Assembly: GCA_963682175.1 (NCBI GenBank)
Contig: OY821789.1
Location: 33,238,188 to 33,302,187 of the forward strand
Reading direction: 5' to 3'
Source: Triglochin maritima
Lineage: Eukaryota; Streptophyta; Magnoliopsida; Alismatales; Juncaginaceae
Length of the DNA stretch: 64,000 nucleotides
Made by a program: the position numbers and the translations under genes
Shown here: in pieces, positions 1 to 12,847 of the stretch
How positions within the stretch are numbered: position 1 is the stretch's first letter
Layout of the letters: every line of letters starts with the position of its first letter
Notes under the pieces: model-generated
Told to the model about the DNA's origin: nothing
The model's database searches: none
The model's input: the letters and a program-made list of their open reading frames with translations, nothing else

Positions 1-75
1 ATAATTATGCACGGGTTACTTTAAGGTGCATTGGTATTCTGTATGATTAGAAACCTTTTGTTTATCTCATTGCAG

Positions 76-2980
76 GGTGCAGCAAATGTTGGGAAATCTG
101 CATTCATCAACTCAATGCTCAGTATGTACTTTCTGTAATCCCTATTTTGTTTGTTTTACTTTTTTCCCCTTTTCTAGTTTCTTTTCTTCTTCCCCCCCTG
201 TATCCTGTTTGATCTATTAATGACTAAAGAAAATTATTCTGAATATGTAACTTGTCCATATTCTATTCCTCCTTTTCACCCCTTTTTAATTTGTCTGGTA
301 CTATGCCGGTTGTTCTGCACAAGCATGTTTTCCATGTGCTTCAGTTTTTATGCTTATATATTGTAACATAAAGTACATGTCTGTATTTTGTCATACTACT
401 TGTGAAATATTTAAGTACAAAGTGTTTTTCCTCCTTTTGGTTACTTCTCACAGAAATGATGGCGGAAAATAATCCACTTGCCGCAGCTGCTCGGAAGTAC
501 AAGCCAATGCAATCTGCTGTCCCTGGAACAACTTTAGGTCCTATTCAAATCGATGCATTTCAAGGAGAAGGGGTATATGTTTTGTCCATGTTATATTCTT
601 TTGCATTGTTTAGTAAATAATATGAACATGGGGCATTGGACAAAAAAGACTTAGCTGTAGATTGACAAAAATAAATGCTGATGTAGATGAGTTGGACCTA
701 TTTAGTTTCCCCACACTGAATGTGAAATAGTCCAAGGGATTGTGATGTCATGAGGATGATATTCATGTCAATATGGTTGACAGGAGTGTTCAATATCTTT
801 AGAATGTGCTAATGGAGCCCTTTACAGTTAGTAGTTACAAAAAGATCATGTTGTGGCAACATCCATTAAATTTTAGTTACTTCTGACACTTTTGCAGAGT
901 GCCAATGTTGTGTTAGAATATAAGCACTTCAAGTTTGATTATGTTGGTGTTGTGCCTGGAAAATTGACAGTTGGGAAATGGAAACTGCTGAAAGGCAGCT
1001 TCTTCCCAATCCATGAAATGGCAGGACATATATATTTGCCAATTTCTTATCTGCAGATATTTCTAATTTTCTTTTGCATTTTTAGCAAACAGTACTATTT
1101 ATCATAATCCAGATTGCAGTACAGGCTTATTTCTCTTTAGGAATAAATGGGTGCATTGATAAACTGCTATTTAGGTACAATAAGGACTAGCATCAACTAA
1201 TTCATTGGGCTGTCACTGGGACTGTGATGATACAAAGGATATTTAAGGTGTACATGATGCATTTTCTATCACTGAATCTTTAGGAGGATTCGTCTCTGTG
1301 TGCACCTGTTGTGGAGAGATCTTTAATATGATTGATGACCAAATTGTAGTTCTCTCCAGAGTCCCTATTGAGTTGGTTTATATTTAAATCCTGTGTGGGT
1401 TTTTTATTGTATATGCTCTGGATTAATCAATGGAAACATGTTGCAGAAGTTGTATGACACACCAGGGGTGCATCTTCACCACAGGCAGCCTGCAGTTGTT
1501 CATTCTGAAGACCTTCGATATCTAGCCCCTCAAAGTCGTATAAGGGGCCGATCATTTCCTGTACGCTGACAAGTTTTTACGCATTTGGTTTGGAAATTCT
1601 ATTTTTCTGATATTGTATATTTATTTTGTCGATTATTGCTGTATTTTGTATTCATTTACGGGTTTTTTTCTTCCATAGAACACCTCAAGTATGAAGGTAT
1701 TGGATGGTGCTGAGCCTGTCTTCTGTGGATTATCTATATTTTGGGGTGGGCTTGTTAGGATTGATGTAAAGAAGGTCATCAATTAATTTTGAATCTTTGA
1801 TATAGTCAAACGCCGACATGTGGAACTTCTGAATCTAATCCTCCATCGGACTGCAGGTTCTTCCACAGACGCGCCTTGTATTCTATGGCCCACGATCATT
1901 ACAAATTCATACAGTTCCCATTGATTTAGCTGATGAATTTTACCAGGTACCAGCATCATCTTGTTAAGGGCATTTGAGTCTACACTTTTAGCCTTCAAAA
2001 TGTTTGGAGTAAAGAATTCGGAAATAATATTGCCTTGACTCTTCTTGGTTTTTTTTAATCGGTAGACTTTTCTTGGTTGCATCTCTCCGATTCCCCCTTT
2101 ATATCTTATACATGAAGTGTTAACAATTTCCAGAAGGAACTTGGAAATGTATTGACACCTCCAACTGGGAAAGAGAGGGCTGAAATCTGGTCGGGACTTC
2201 ATGGTGTGCATGAACTGAAGATCCCTGTTGATGGCAAGAAGAGGTATGTAATATGTATGCATGTGGAAGGGTTTTTCCCTTGATCTCTTGCGACAGAAGG
2301 GATGATTAATTTGTTTTTTTCCCTTCACGCAATGATATTGCTTCAGTTTAGTGAATAGGTGGTTGTCGGTGTAAGTTCTTTATGGCTTTATGTAAGGGTT
2401 TCTTGGCTCATACCTATAATGCATATGCTTTTTATGAGTAGTGGATGGGCTTTATGCTGATGATTTGTTTGCAGGATGTTATTATGTGTAATTTGCATTC
2501 TTATGTGGTTCTCTTGTCACGTCTCATACATAATTGGTGTTGATTGGTTATGTCGAACGTCGTGGCTCGTTATCATAATTCTAGTCCTAGTTTGGGGCAC
2601 GACGTCGTGCTCTTATGATCTCTACTTTGGTTTTTACATGTTTTTTTTGGTCATAATGGAACTTTCTTTGGTTCATGCAGTTGAGAGTGTAATGAGATTT
2701 TCTGCAAGTGTGGTCTAACTATTTTGCTTACTTTTGTTTTCACAGACCTACATGTGACATTTCGATCTCTGGCCTGGGTTGGATAGCTGTTGAGCAAATA
2801 GACGATGGTTGCAAAGTAGCTTCAGCGGTTGTGGAGCTACATTTAACGGTTCATGTTCCTAAACCAGTTGAGATCTTCCTACGGCCTCCCTTGCCTGTAG
2901 GCCAAGCCAGTGCAGAATGGTACGAGTACCGAGAACTGAGTGACGAGGAGGAAGAATTGAGACCAAAGTGGTATTTCTGA
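76..2980 (+). CDS. YqeH-type circularly permuted GTPase, BPG2-like, 3' part (partial)
   Basis: Exons read as 76-121, 454-572, 1447-1560, 1679-1765, 1857-1946, 2134-2243 and 2746-2980 (stop TGA 2978-2980); phases agree across every GT-AG intron. The protein shows a P-loop (GAANVGKS), a G2 region (PGTTLG) and a G3 motif (DTPG), in an order that puts G1 first here. This fits circularly permuted GTPases, whose G4/G5 motifs would lie upstream, outside the window. The C-terminus ends in an acidic stretch followed by RPKWYF. Plant members (BPG2, NOA1/RIF1) are chloroplast proteins linked to plastid ribosome or rRNA maturation; I favour BPG2 over NOA1 from the motif context, which is inference. No lesion is seen in the visible exons. 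Confidence 0.85.
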
Positions 2981-3300
2981 AACTTACGCTCCATCTAAGC
3001 TGATAGATTTCAACGGAGCTAACCCAAGCGTTGAGGAAATTCTAGTCTAATCCGGTATCGTAAATAGAAAGTAATTATATTTGTCTGGTGTAATTGACTC
3101 AGGCTGACCTGCTACTCCATTTTGCATGTTCATGCGATCTTCTGTGTAGAATATGCATGAAATAGTGAGGTGTGGGTATTCTTGAGTTGAAATGTCCTTT
3201 GAACAAACATGAGGTTTGAGTGGTTCATCCCTTTTTTCTTTAATTACAATAAAGTGCATTAGTGTTATGAATAATATTAAAATTGTAAATGTTCGTACCC
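2981..3300 (+). terminator. 3' UTR and poly(A) signal of the GTPase gene
   Basis: The AT-rich sequence after the stop codon contains AATAAA at 3248-3253, a plausible plant polyadenylation signal. The UTR end is inferred, not seen. Confidence 0.4.
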
Positions 3301-4969
3301 TCCACGATTCTTTATATTCTCTCCTTTATGGTAATTGTGTTCGTTAAGTTCTCTCATTTATGTTATTATTGTTATTATTATCATGTTGATTGAATTCTAT
3401 ATACAATGGTTATTTGCGCTCTGTAAGACATACAAAAATAATAGTTTAATTTTCTTTTCTTTTTTAATAACTACATTTATCTTCTTTTTTTTAATTTTTT
3501 TGATCTACTCCACTATCTGGCTCATTTTGAACCTTGAACGTCATAAACATGCGATTGAGATTGTTGGATTCGTGTTCTGTTCTTGACTATCTCAAGACAA
3601 AAAAGAATTTTCCAGCTGAACCAACACCAATTGGTCCGTTCTATCCTTAATCCTTTCCGCAGAAGAAACAGAGAAGTTATTGGGGCTGGAGGAAATAAGA
3701 ATCTTTCCAAGTTACCCACCTAAGGCCTACAAGTACAAGCACCATACCCATTACACTCCTAACAGCCGACTAATGTTTAACAGACATGGGTATAATGCAA
3801 GTCTAAGTCAATCCAAAGCCATAGAAGCCACTTATAAATACTTAACTAGCAACCCCAAGGAAGAACATGTCTGATATTCTCCTCCACCACACTGCACTCA
3901 ACTGTTTAGAGTTGTACATTAGCCACCAGGAGTTATTGCAGGCTTTGCTTGACTTGTGTTTCCTACGAATGATTTTGTAATTGTATGCGTGGTATGTATA
4001 TTTTTTTTGAGTTTTCCGTCAGATTCCGTGGTATGTATATTTTTTTGAGTTTTCCGTCAAAAAAAATATACATACCACGGAAAACGCAAAACTATACATA
4101 TCACTAGCAAAGAGAAAAAAAAACACGTCGACGCCATCGCGAATTATGTCAAGCTTGATGAAGCTGGGAACCTGAATTCCACAAGGAAAATCGAACTTGT
4201 GAGCTCTAAAAGTTCTGTTGTTGGTCGCTGGGTTGTACTCGACCTGTTGCAATCAGCAGGAGTTTTATGTAAACTTTTATTGTATTTGGTGTTCATGTTT
4301 GGCCTTACGTTCAATTGTGTTTGTGTCACTTCTTGAAAACTTCTTCTTTGATGCTTCGAAGTGTCTTTGCTAGGTAAAACCTCTGGAGTTCGGTTAAATC
4401 TTGTAATATACGTAACACTTACGGATTTTTTGCTTGCGTGCACTTTAAATACTATAATTTGGATTTTATCATGGCTCTACAGTTGGGGCTGAAAAAGGAA
4501 TGAATACTGACATTTCTAAATTTGTATAATATTTACATCGATGACTCTATAGCTGGGGTTGGAAAAAGAATGACTACTTGAACGATCAATATTTTTTTAT
4601 CTATTGTGAAATCGTAGATGGTCAATTACATTTCAGATCGTTGTGTCAATTGAAAATAATATTATTGTTTCACAGTTATAGGGTTGCGTATACCCAACCC
4701 TCTTATCTTGCTTAAGTGGGAGCCTCTTTTGAGGGTAATGCTGATGATGTTGTATAAGAATGAAAACTTTTTGGATCTTATAGTATATTTCCATATTTGG
4801 GTAATTGAATGCGGATAACAATCCCAAATGTGAACCAATTGTTCATTTTCTTTCCTTTTGATATTTATGAATAATTATAAAATTAAGAAATCGAGTACCA
4901 ATGCAAATCATAAGTTATCAATTTATCATACATATTGTTAGCAACCAACTGACCTATCTCAACTTATCA
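3301..4969. other. Intergenic stretch with weak coding-like segments and a foldback
   Basis: Mostly AT-rich DNA without a recognised gene. Two short segments look more protein-like than their surroundings: a 64-residue open stretch at 3680-3874 (+) without an ATG, and about 43 codons at 4131-4258 (+) reading DAIANYVKLDEAGN and onward. I recognise neither, and both may be gene fragments. A hairpin lies at 4026-4080. Confidence 0.35.
4026..4080. repeat. Perfect 21-bp inverted repeat (hairpin)
   Basis: The left arm 4026-4046 starts CCGTGGTATG and is matched in reverse complement by 4060-4080, leaving a 13-nt loop. Just before it, near 3990-4025, the same GTATGTATA plus GAGTTTTCCGTCA block occurs once more in direct orientation. 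This may be the end of a small foldback element. Confidence 0.7.
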
Positions 4970-5404
4970 TTATAAACTTGAAGACCAATCATGGAAAATA
5001 ACTACTAACAACCATATCTTATTTTTTCTCTTATAGTCCCCCCAAACCTTCCTTCTGAAGGTCTCGTTCTTTAGAGTCCACTGTCCCACAACAACCTCAG
5101 ACTTCACGGCCGTCTTGTACAAACCTTGGTAGAACCCAGGGATGACGATGGCCCTCGAGTCCCTCTTGTCCTTCAATGTGACGGTAAGGTCTTCATAGTC
5201 GATGCCCGAGAAACGATTCCTATTCTTGATCTCGAGATTGAAGGTCACGTTAGACTGGTTGACGATACCGATATCTAACAAATGAAATGTGGGAGGTGCA
5301 TTTTGGCCTACTAAGAAAATAATAGTGAAGGTTAGTCCAAACGTTAATGATATACAACTTGTGAAACATGTTCCTGAATCCATTGTTCGACCTTCAGAGC
5401 TCAT
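4970..5404 (-). CDS. NHL/LEA_2-type membrane protein (NDR1/HIN1-like)
   Basis: Single-exon frame of 144 aa starting with the ATG at 5404. A short polar N-terminus is followed by a hydrophobic segment (about residues 13-33, GLTFTIIFLVG), then a domain resembling LEA_2: NQSNVTFNLEIKNRN, then IDYEDLTVTLKD, then PGFYQGLYK. This order (one membrane segment, N-x-N repeat strands, FYQG) is typical of NDR1/HIN1-like proteins, which sit in the plasma membrane and are linked to defence. The protein is shorter than most relatives (about 200 aa), and its C-terminal ~25 residues after KVWGDYK do not look conserved. It may be a truncated copy. Confidence 0.6.
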   Translation of the reverse strand: MSSEGRTMDSGTCFTSCISLTFGLTFTIIFLVGQNAPPTFHLLDIGIVNQSNVTFNLEIKNRNRFSGIDYEDLTVTLKDKRDSRAIVIPGFYQGLYKTAVKSEVVVGQWTLKNETFRRKVWGDYKRKNKIWLLVVIFHDWSSSL

Positions 5405-6257
5405 TGTGGGATGATTGTGTGAATTGTGAATGGGGAGACAATAAATGAAATTGAGACAATTTAAAGGTACGTACGTAGTTGAGTGTTGGTTGGATTTTAG
5501 CTTTGCTTGTTCTCCAGCTACAGGAGAATATGAGATCTTTCGCTTTGTCCGAAAACTAGTTGTTTAAGCAATAAAAAAAGAAGTTTTGGTATCTTTTATA
5601 TATTCTTTTCCAATAGAAATCAAATATCAGAACCAATAACTAATTAATTGTTCTTGTAATCTCGTAATTAACCTGGATTACAAGCTTTTAAACTAGGAAG
5701 ACATTCAGGTCTATTTGGACCCTTCCATGAAACTATATCATTGTTAACACTGTAAGCCTATTAAATAAATTAATTTGTGTTTTTCTCCTTTTTCTACGTT
5801 TAAGTCCTTCACATCAAGGTCCCCTCGTAACTTTCATTTTTTTATGATATTTGTTGGCTATTTTTGTTTTATCATCAAAATCATTTTGAAAGTGACTTTA
5901 TGTGGTTTTTCTTCCTGCATCGCATTTATAATAACAATTTTTATTTTGAATCAAAACACTCTTAAATGTTATCTTGTGTGTATGTGTGTGTACATTTTTC
6001 GCATAGAGAACATTCTAAAGTTACCTTTAATTTTAATCATATAAAGCTTATGTATTACAATACTTTTGTATTTATTCGTTCCCCCCCCCCCCCCCCCCCT
6101 CATAAAGGTCCTCTTCCAAGTTTCATTTTTGTGTTAAGATATCTTATTTATTTTATTGAGCAAAATTCATATTTCTTTTTTCTTCCTTTCATTTGTTGAC
6201 ACTTGACACACACCGATGCGGATAACGTAGGTTTCACCACCGAGGCAAGCCGGAATG

Positions 6258-6310
6258 CACTACTAGAAAAAACATGTTTTACCAACGGATAACTATCCAT
6301 CGGTGAAATA
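6258..6310 (+). mobile_element. CACTA-type transposon terminus (fragment)
   Basis: The sequence CACTACTAGAAAAA at 6258-6271 matches the usual start of plant CACTA/En-Spm elements. It is followed by an imperfect palindrome (CCAACGGATA ... TATCCATCGG), like subterminal repeats. The other end and target duplication were not located. Confidence 0.5.
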
Positions 6311-6549
6311 TGCCCGATCCCCTCGACAAATTTGCACCAGAGCCAGGGAGCTAGGGTAAAGTTGCGCCATCATTTGAAACATGTTCTTCTTAATACTAGT
6401 AGTGTCATCATTTGAGGTTGGAATGGATAGTGGAGATCAAGGTTGATATCCCAATTAGTTTGTTTACTAGATGTGGTATAGTGGCCGATGCAACTCTTGT
6501 TCCAGATGTGTGTTGTTGGTTCAAAAGAAATCTATGGTATATATATATA

Positions 6550-6752
6550 AAACCAAGTTCTGGTGAGCCCAATACTTTTTTTATTTAGTTTAAGTCTTCT
6601 ATAATCTCACAATTAAATTTTATTTACAGTTAATCTTACCATTAATTAACATAATTATTTTTCTCTTAATCTACCATACAATTTCAGATGAATGATGAAT
6701 ATAGTGGATGCTTAAAATAAAAAATTAAATCCCAGACTCACTAGATAATTCA
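6550..6752 (+). mobile_element. MITE in a TA microsatellite, copy C
   Basis: About 200 bp flanked by TATATATA on both sides. The left end (AAGTTCTGGTGAGCCC) and right end (GACTCACTAGATAATTC) are imperfect inverted repeats of each other. The interior matches the copies at 17815 and 18051 (for example AATCTACCATACAATTTCA against AATCTACCTTACAATTTGA). Insertion in TA repeats resembles the rice Micron MITEs; the family name is inference. Confidence 0.65.
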
Positions 6753-7426
6753 TCTATATATATGTGTGTGTTTTGATAGGTCTTGGGATGACGAGACTCC
6801 TCTCCATCTTAATAAGTATGATGTATCTATTAATCTAAACTTGAAAGTGATTAACATATACTTCAAAATGATTAAAGAGAGGATAAGGGAAAGATGGAAC
6901 AAAGATTAATTAATGTAGACCTCAAAGAATCAAAGTGATTAACGAGAGGAAAGATGGAACAAAGTGTAATTTAGTTGGGAGGTGAATACAATTGTGTTGT
7001 GGGGATGGATGTGTTGTTTTGGTTCTCGTGAAGGAAACAACAACTATTGTCATGTTTTAATGGTGGCTTATGTTTTTAATATTCCTTGACGTTAGTTGGT
7101 GGAAACATCTGATTACATGCATGATGTGGATCAAATGGAAATATGGGGGGATAATTAAGATTACTAAAATATATAATGCACATCATACCCGTATTTTTTT
7201 TATATAATAAAAAAAATCAAAAATTCGAATTTTAGGTTTCTTTTTTTCCAAAAGTACTCGGATCGTGGGTAGGAACCGCGATCCATCCCCCCAATTTTTT
7301 TTTTTTGAAAATTTTAATTTTTTTTTGAAAATACTAAATAACTATACTATCTAGACCATTGCAGTTTGGAACGCATATAAATACTAAATAACGTAACGTC
7401 AAATTTAAATAACCTAAGGTCGTTCA

Positions 7427-7506
7427 GTGCAATTTTCCCTTCCCCCAACAACACTTCCTTCGTTGGAATCCCCCAAAAAAACCCCAATTTTTCCAAGAAA
7501 AAGTGG
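7427..7506 (+). other. Candidate non-coding first exon of EYA
   Basis: A pyrimidine-rich leader ending AAAAAGTG before GTAAAA at about 7507 could be a 5' UTR exon. It would be joined to the coding exon, whose acceptor TTCAG ends at 8851, 26 nt before the ATG. No transcript data; inferred only from splice-like signals. Confidence 0.3.
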
Positions 7507-8877
7507 TAAAATCTCGATCTCATCTTCCAGTTCTGATATTTTATTAATCCACAAGTTCATTAAACTGCTCTATCTCTATTTTGCTCGTCTCATGCTTTCA
7601 TTTTGTGGGTGTGTAATTTTTTTGCTTTTCTTTTCTTTCTTAATTAGTTTGGGTTTTTGATTGTTGGTTTTTGCATTAGATTGTAGTAATTGTTTTTAAA
7701 ATTCAATTTGTCAAAATTTACTAATTTAAATATTTAATCTACTCGTTGAAAATAAATCTTACTAATTAGGCGAAATTTCAAAATCTAGGGGTTCAAAGTG
7801 CTTGTTTAGATTGATATTGTGGGTCAATTTTTTTGTTGTTAAATTGTTCAAATTGATGTTTTTGTTTAACCATTGTATTAGTTTGTGTTTGGGAGCTTTG
7901 AATTATGAGCTACTATTTGTTTGGATTTTTTTTTCCATTTTGTAATTGCTTTGTATAATTGATTTTCGATGGGCATTGAGTGATACTTCTTAGAGAGGGA
8001 ACAAAATGTTATTAATGTTTTATAGATTTAGTTTTATGAGAATTTTGTGGGTTTTTTACATTAAGAGAGGGTGAATGAATTATGCTACAGCTTCCGTGCA
8101 TCACTCTACATTAAGAGAGAAAATGGTACTGCAAATTTAAGTAATATTTTGATTCTCGTGATCAGTAGTATGAAATTGTAGGTTTGCAGTCTTTCGGTAA
8201 AGCCCAAATACACAATACATTAAGGAATTTTTTTTTTGCACTGCTTTTTTTTTGTGTTGCGCTGCTTAGCTTATGGATCCTTTGTATATTCAGTTGACTG
8301 ATTAGTTTTTTTATTGAAATTACTTAGTGACCATCTGAATGTACTGTAAACAAAATTTCATTATGTTTTTTGATTAATTTTGATTGCCAATTTTTGGTTT
8401 ACTGTATTAATTTCCAACGATTGACCAACTTATAGGAAGAGTCATAAGGTATGAGTTGGTATTGTTAGTTATCGAGCCTACTAATTTGTATACAAAACAA
8501 TTTCTGTTGTTTGATCATGACAGGCTGATATCAGACAGTGCAAAAATTTTCCTTAATGTATTATGAATTTGATCACTATATTAATAGCTATTCATAATCT
8601 TACAACAAATTTGGCCTTTTGGTTTTGCACTATTTCTAATAACGTGACTACATTTATGCATTACTATTCTTATTTTTATTTAATCTACCTCAGTTCTTAA
8701 TATAGCGGTAATCTTCTGTCTGCCATAATTTCGATAATACTTCTGTCCAAAAGGTCTTTGCTTATTTTATTTTGGTGGAAGGGTAGAGTTGCTATGTAGC
8801 ATATGGAACCATAGCATACCCTTAATCTGATTTAATGTTAATTTCGTTCAGGTTAAAAGGTAGTTTATAGTTTATAC

Positions 8878-11800
8878 ATGGAGAAATCATCAACTGGTGA
8901 TCATTTAAATAAAATTTGTAAGGATCGAAGAGATGGTGTTTCATCAAGGGAAGACCAACTTGTCAACGTCTTCATCTGGGACATGGATGAGACCCTAATA
9001 TTATTCAAATCACTATTAGATGGGACGTTTGCGGAGGCCTTTAATGGTTCAAAGGATGCAGATGAGGGAAGAAAACTTGGGAAACACTGGGAGAATCGGA
9101 TTCTCCAAGTGTGTGATGAGTTATTCTTTTATGAGCAAGTAAGTTTGGGGATTGATTTAGTTGCATGCTGGAATATGATACTGAGACTTGTGTTTTGCAA
9201 GTTGTCTTATTTCTCTTGTTTTCTCATTTATGTCGAGATACGTGTTATTAATGATGTTTATACTTACATCTCTTGGTAACAGATTGAGAGCTATAATGAG
9301 CCGTTTCTTCATTCGTTGCGTGAATTTGATGATGGGTGTGATCTGTCAGATTATGATTTCAGCAAGGACAACCTTGGTCCTCCTTGTGATGATTCTAACA
9401 AAAGAAAACTTGCATACCGGCACCGTGTCATTGCACAAAAATACTCTCAGGTGCTAATAGTGTGAATTGTTTCCTCCATAAAGATTTCTATCGTAGGCTC
9501 TTATTCCCATTTTTGAAAAAAAGATGGAAGTGCAATTTTCTATCATAAACTTGTATGAAGATATGGAAATGAAACTAGATAATATAAGTCATTCTAAAGA
9601 ATGGAAAATTGCGCTTTAAGAAACAATGACGAATCCTTCAAATGTGCCGTACAGTTGAATTTTATCACTTGTATTTTACACTCTGCAAGGTTAAATAAGA
9701 GATAGAGAGAACTGTTATCGAGGAATTGATTCTATTAGTCTTCTGCTATGTTTGATGTTTCTTGTTTTGTCAAACATGGCACTGTCAAATTCCATGTGCT
9801 CAAACAGCCCAGAGAAGAATAACTTCTCTGAACTTTGAACTCATTCAACCTTTTTTGCAATGAAAATCATGTTTGTCAGGAGTATGACTGTTTGTTATTT
9901 TTCGCTGCTTCAGGGATTGTATTCCATGCTTGATTCAGAGAAGATTAGTCTGTGGAATGATCTATATGATTTGACAGATAGTTATACAGATGGATGGCTT
10001 ACTTCAGGTATGCTGTACACTACACTTGGCTGCCATTCGTTTGTACAATGAGGAACATAGGTTTGAGAACATGTTTTAGTAGTTTTTTTTATCGGTAATG
10101 GAGAGAAATCTTATAGATGAAGAAAGAGTATAAAAAATACAGAAAATTAAAAAGAAGAGGCAAAGACCAGGGCCTTCGCAGTTGCACTCAAAGCAGTAGG
10201 GCAGACGGTGGTCGTGCAGAAATATATAGAAGACATCAGAAACCACAAGGACCTTCATTACAGAATTCTGAGATCTCAACACACATATAAGCTATATAGG
10301 TTCCCAACTACATAAGATCATTATGAATTTAAAGCAAGGCACTCTCATCCAGATGTTTTTGTTCGAGATGATAAGTCAAAGGCAATCACCTTCCATACCG
10401 AATCAACTATTATCCCTTGATTCCTGAATATGATACTATTAGGGACCTCCCAAGTGTGCTACTGTATAGAGGTCCAAGCATCCAAGATTTCCTCAGATTA
10501 TGTAATTGATGAGCTTTATCTTTGACAAAATCTCGGATGCTTGGACCTCAAGCTCTTTCATCTTTTAGTCCGTTGAAGATTTTATTAATTATTTTAAGTT
10601 TTCCATCACTTTGGCTCATGCACTTGTCTATGGTAAATAGTGTATAGGCTTGTCAGATCCGTTCACTTGTCTGGTGCTTTTTTTGGTGCTATGGCTTTCC
10701 AATCATGTTTGAGTAAAGATCGTAGAGTAAATCGAGCCAATATTTGGTTGATATAAAAAATAGCATCATTGGATTTTTGGTTTGTTTATGGCTGCGATGG
10801 TTAATTTTCAACTTTTTAGGGGTCCTTTTTTTGTAGCAAAGTGAGGAGTGAAAAGGGGAAAAGATAGCGAGTCCGACGCAGACCTTTGACTCTCCACGAT
10901 TGGAGAGAAAAGAAAATAGATTGTGTTCTATTGTTGTTCCTCAAGAGTGTTTATGCCTAGTTGTTACCTTATCATAATTTCCTTTAGACTTAGTGTGGTT
11001 TAAGTTTCATCCTTGTCCATCTTCCCCGATTGTTCAACCTTTTTGCATAACATTTGTGCTAGTGTTTTTTTTTCTTTCTAGGATGGTGCTAATTATTCAC
11101 AAAGACCTTTGCTCATCATAATGTATGTGTACTTTTTGAGGGAAAATAAGCAACGAGTAATATTTCAAGTGAATTAATACATAAATTTTATGTGATTTTT
11201 ATTAATTTCGTCTTCCATTATTTATCTTTGGAATTGCAAAACAATTAAATGTATTTCTAAGTTTCAATCCATGGGCTTATGCCTAGACCGACATGGTGTA
11301 GAAAGTTCTCCAAAGTGCTGAAGTTAATGGTTAGATTTTCATAGTTTAACTGTAGTATATCGCCATTGCTGGTTTTTTAAACTCAAAGTCTTCGAAACAG
11401 CACACGCTTTCTTGAAGCAGATCTCAAGTGAAAACACAGCTTTGATTGGCGAAGGAACCTCAACAAGGAATTCTTCGACATCTATTGGATTACAGTGTCA
11501 AAACATCAATGTGGTGGTCACAAGTGGGTCACTGGTGCCGAGTCTAGTAAAATGCTTGCTCTTTCGGTTGGACGACGTAATACCACATGAAAATCGTAAG
11601 TTTCCTTTTAAGTTGCTCCTTTATATACTTTATATCGAGTAAGTAATTGCCATGATGGTGTTTTGTTTTACCTCACTAGTCACTATATTGGATTTGCCTT
11701 TTGTATTATAATCTTGATCAATGAATATACCCTCTTTTCAGAAGTAGAAATGTCTGCGGTGTGTTATGAGTGGAAGATAAACATAAGCATCATTACTATC

Positions 11801-12847
11801 TGTTTTATCCTTCTGAATTTTGACGGATGATATGCACCATAGTAAACAAATGGTTCCCAACATTTTTTTAGAAGGTTCTTGTTTCCTTTGTGGAAATTAT
11901 TACCTATCCACCTGTTTACAATTTTGCACGTTTTCTCATCTCGACATGTAATAACTTGTTAGAATCATTTGTTTGTCTCTCCCCCCCCCCCCCCCCCCCC
12001 CCCCCCTACATCACCATTCTTTTTCATCGTCATGTTTATGCACTTGTGGGCCAATTATGGATCAATATTAGTGTCGGCAGTAATTGCTAGAAAGAGGTTT
12101 ATGCAAATCGGTTTGTGTGCTCTGTGGTGTAACTACTTCATAACCCAGAGGGTCGGTATCTGAACAGAAATTGCATACGAGTGCAGAAATAGTAAACTCC
12201 TTTTGTTTAATTTTTACAGTCTGTCAAAGGATAAAGTGTGAGGGGGCTGAGGGCTGCGATGGCGTAGACAGCCAACATAAAAACACTAGCTTGTCTAAGC
12301 CTCTAAGGGGAATAATGGAAAAGGTTTTAACTAAGATATATATATGTCCATATGTTGTTCAACTTAATTTTTGATTAGTTTTGTCCTAAAATGGAAAGAG
12401 TTCGCTTTACTAAAAAAATCTACTTGCAGAAACACATGGGCTAAAAACATTAGCAAAGAAGATCTTTCACAATAAAATACATTTTTCATTTGAAAAATGT
12501 TGTTGAGATAGTCCATCAATGTTTCACATGATAAGTTCATTCTTTTATAACAGAACTTCTGAATCTACTATTTAATTACAGTGTATAGCTCATGGGATGT
12601 CGGCAAGCTTCAATGCTTCTCGTGGATCAAGGAGCGGTTTTCTGGACGGTCAGTTCGCTTTTGTGTCGTTGGGGACGGCATGGAGGAGTGCGCAGCGGCG
12701 GAGAAGATGTCATGGCCATTCGTTAGCATCAACTTCGAGCCAAATTCCACTCATCGCTTTCCAGGCCTTACGACAAAAACACTTGGGTACTACATGGATG
12801 TCGTATATGGGGCAGCCAAAGAAGGCCGTGATGATGATGAACTGTAG
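8878..12847 (+). CDS. EYA: Eyes absent (EYA) homologue, HAD-family protein tyrosine phosphatase
   Basis: Coding exons 8878-9138, 9283-9450, 9914-10007, 11401-11595 and 12582-12847, with matching phases, giving 327 aa and TAG at 12845-12847. (The candidate leader exon at 7427 would make six exons in all.) Residues 33-43 read IWDMDETLILF, the HAD motif with catalytic Asp35 and Asp37. Later come VVVTSGSLVPSLVKCLL (HAD motif 2 region), WDVGKLQCFSWIKERF (conserved Lys) and VVGDGMEEC with the metal-binding Asp271. Plant EYA proteins are about 300 aa, lack the animal transactivation region and dephosphorylate phosphotyrosine on Mg2+. The exon at 11401 is open in two frames over part of its length; only the frame beginning AHAFLKQ keeps the family motifs. 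The introns carry a 26-base C run at 11981-12006. Gene appears intact. Confidence 0.92.
11981..12006. repeat. Poly-C run in EYA intron
   Basis: 26 consecutive C residues within the last EYA intron. It produces spurious proline-run reading frames. Length is likely variable or affected by sequencing error. Confidence 0.9.

Larger units (their letters stand above)
5405..7426. other. Intergenic region with transposon ends, upstream of EYA
   Basis: Contains the presumed promoter of the LEA_2 gene (right of 5404), a run of 19 C at 6081-6099, a CACTA-like end at 6258 and a MITE at 6550-6752. No gene recognised. Confidence 0.5.

Noticed and set aside
898..1055. Open stretch reading SANVVLEYKHFKFDYVG after a CAG, as a possible GTPase exon
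   Set aside because: Exon 454-572 joins in phase to 1447 and gives the continuous G2-G3 region ending in KLYDTPG; inserting this stretch would break the G domain. It is intronic.
11401..11575. Alternative frame of the EYA exon (RNLNKEFFDIYWITV)
   Set aside because: It has stops near both ends and breaks phase with its neighbours; the chosen frame carries the TSGSLVPSLVKC motif and splices in phase.
11969..12090. Proline-run reading frames
   Set aside because: Produced by the poly-C run inside an EYA intron; the same applies at 6081-6099.
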